IMG/VR virus record: IMGVR_UViG_3300042898_000518
Coordinates: 1-38,352 of that record
DNA from: a virus
Length of the DNA stretch: 38,352 nucleotides
Strand: one strand, 5' to 3'
Position 1 is the first letter of the stretch. Every line of letters starts with the position of its first letter. Positions 37,061-38,352 of the stretch are shown here, piece after piece. The notes beneath the pieces are model-generated. The model ran no database searches. It was given only the letters and a program-made list of their open reading frames with translations, and was not told the DNA's origin. Made by a program: the position numbers and the translations under genes.

Positions 37061-38352
37061 TTATCCCATCGTTGCTAGAATGCTTGCTAAATCCTGTGGT
37101 GGTGCTTGTTGTGGAGAGGCCCCACCAGAAGGTTGTCCAGGAGTGGCTGGGGACGGGGGCGCCTGCTCTACTGGGCCTTGTGTGCCTGGTGGAGCCGTCT
37201 CTGGCTGCATCGGTTGTTCAGGCTTTGGAGGCGTGAACACTGCCAAGGCAGCATCCTCTATGTTTTCCCCCTTGCGACGACGTTCAATAACGTCGGCAAT
37301 ATTACGGATTAGCGCAGATGGATCTTGTCCCTGTGCGACCATCGCAGGAATTGCTTGTGCAGTTGCTGTGATAGAGGCTGTAAGATTATCGCGCATTTTT
37401 TCGATTTCAATTCGTTGTTCTTCTAATGTTACGTTAACGCTCCATGGAAGTTCACGACGGATGAAGTCTTTCGATACTAGGTCTGCACCTAGTGCTTGAA
37501 GTGAGAATATTAGGGCGCGGGAAGGGTCTAATCCAGCCATCAAACCATATCGAACCTCTATTGAAGAGTCTCCATTGATGTCTTTGCTTGGCTTGTACTT
37601 TAACTCGTACGGCGTACCTTGCGCTGTTCCTCTAACACTCTTATCTTCATCGAATAGCATCTCATCTACTTCAAAGCACAACTTGAGAATGTCCTCGAAC
37701 ACCTCAGCAAGAATGGTTTGACCAGCCTTGATCTGAGAGTCGAAAGCACCAAGTAGTGCCTGGACACCTTGACCAGTAATAATACTGGCATCAATGTTTC
37801 CAGTTCTACCCTCAGGATATCGAGCACCAAGTCGTAATTCAGATTGGAGTGCTGATTGCTCCTGAAAAGTAGCAGCGGGAATGTCAAGTTTGACACGCCC
37901 GACACCTTGTGGTTGGGATGTGCGAATAATCGCATCAGGCCCCATAGGCAAATCAATTACATCGTTAGGTACAACGAATGGTGCTTGGATAGACTTTTCA
38001 GCCGCTTCCATAGCAAGGTTTGCAAAACGAGCACGAGCCATCTGTACATAGATAACATCGTCAAATTGTCCGCGAGACTCATCATCAATTCCAGGACGAC
38101 GTGCAATACGCACAGTCATCTTACCCAATGGGTTCTTGATGCGGCTCAAAACTAAGTTACTGCGTGAAGGTACATATAGGACAGTCTGATCTTTGTCCAT
38201 GTACTTAATAAGTTCAACATCCATGTTGTTATCTCGGTCATAACCTAGACGACCAAGAAGCGCAGGAGCGTGTTCTGGGAACTCGTTAGCAAGTTCATGT
38301 ACAGTTTTCATGTAACGCTTGGCGTATGCTACGCATCGTCCAAAGCGATCAT
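37061..38352 (-). CDS. Portal protein, N-terminus cut off by window edge
   Basis: The frame is open to the right edge (38350 is its first complete codon, 429 residues seen), so the ATG at 38311 is internal and the gene is partial. The visible part has the portal texture: NPLGKMTVRIARRPGID, YVQMARARFANLAMEAAEKS, RTGNIDASIITGQGVQALLG, then a helical segment with FEDILKLCFEVDEMLFD and a long helix LTASITATAQAIPAMVAQGQ, ending in a Pro/Gln-rich tail typical of these proteins. It forms the dodecameric DNA channel of the head. Terminase genes presumably lie beyond the edge. Confidence 0.78.
   Translation of the reverse strand, partial: DRFGRCVAYAKRYMKTVHELANEFPEHAPALLGRLGYDRDNNMDVELIKYMDKDQTVLYVPSRSNLVLSRIKNPLGKMTVRIARRPGIDDESRGQFDDVIYVQMARARFANLAMEAAEKSIQAPFVVPNDVIDLPMGPDAIIRTSQPQGVGRVKLDIPAATFQEQSALQSELRLGARYPEGRTGNIDASIITGQGVQALLGAFDSQIKAGQTILAEVFEDILKLCFEVDEMLFDEDKSVRGTAQGTPYELKYKPSKDINGDSSIEVRYGLMAGLDPSRALIFSLQALGADLVSKDFIRRELPWSVNVTLEEQRIEIEKMRDNLTASITATAQAIPAMVAQGQDPSALIRNIADVIERRRKGENIEDAALAVFTPPKPEQPMQPETAPPGTQGPVEQAPPSPATPGQPSGGASPQQAPPQDLASILATMG

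Noticed and set aside
1-38352. tRNA or other structured RNA genes
   Set aside because: No cloverleaf or other recognisable RNA gene was seen on reading both strands; a dedicated covariance search would be needed to be sure.

Overview
This window is most of a genome segment of a tailed dsDNA phage that infects an actinobacterium. The host call rests on a phage WhiB-type Fe-S protein (4584-4922), an FmdB-type zinc ribbon, leaderless promoters of actinobacterial form (TANNNT-N6-ATG) and moderate base composition. A freshwater Nanopelagicales-like host is plausible but is inference. No tape-measure gene, tail-tube gene or tail-assembly frameshift is recognisable. A 1936-residue protein lies between portal and capsid genes, which suggests a short-tailed (podovirus-like) virion with ejected internal proteins. 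The window is not a whole genome: the portal gene runs off the right edge, and no terminase, DNA polymerase, integrase or repressor is seen.

Layout. (1) 1-5.44 kb, plus strand: a stand-alone gene with its own promoter and UUCG-loop terminator, a 360-base regulatory region full of repeats, then an operon. The operon encodes small proteins, an amidoligase with a cysteine-rich N-terminal half, a class II glutamine amidotransferase, WhiB, and several zinc-ribbon or membrane microproteins. The 15-bp near-perfect palindrome GTACGATAATCGTAC recurs through this arm, usually just upstream of a ribosome binding site, and was not noticed elsewhere. (2) 5.45-12.3 kb, minus strand: a tightly overlapping replication and recombination operon. 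Reading leftward it holds a Cas4/RecB-like nuclease, a zinc-type protein, a 23-residue membrane peptide, a RecA/DnaB-like ATPase, a lytic transglycosylase, a Holliday-junction-resolvase-like nuclease, a primase split into zinc-finger and TOPRIM genes, a DUF1599-like protein, HNH nuclease, metallophosphoesterase and a sigma-like factor. (3) 12.5-13.1 kb, plus strand: three small zinc-binding proteins read divergently from the replication operon. (4) 13.2-38.35 kb, minus strand: the virion and lysis module. From the right it holds portal (partial), two small genes, the 1936-residue protein, two further internal-protein candidates, scaffold, an N4-gp56-like major capsid protein with an inserted domain, six short lysine-rich proteins, a connector-like protein, tail fibre, two glycine-rich adhesins, a 737-residue tail protein, a secreted Pro/Glu-rich wall-spanning protein, holin candidates and a CHAP endolysin.

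How it works together. The amidoligase and glutaminase pair could make amide bonds using glutamine-derived ammonia; the substrate is unknown. WhiB, the sigma-like factor and the palindromes are candidate regulators of the switch from the left-arm genes to the virion genes. The minus-strand replication operon appears to start from a leaderless promoter at 12.3 kb and converges on the left operon at 5.45 kb, where a terminator hairpin overlaps the last minus-strand gene.

Most promising unexplained elements: the palindrome array, the lysine-rich gene cluster behind the capsid gene, the amidoligase/amidotransferase operon, and the wall-spanning protein in the lysis cassette. All gene calls come from reading the sequence; no database search was run.
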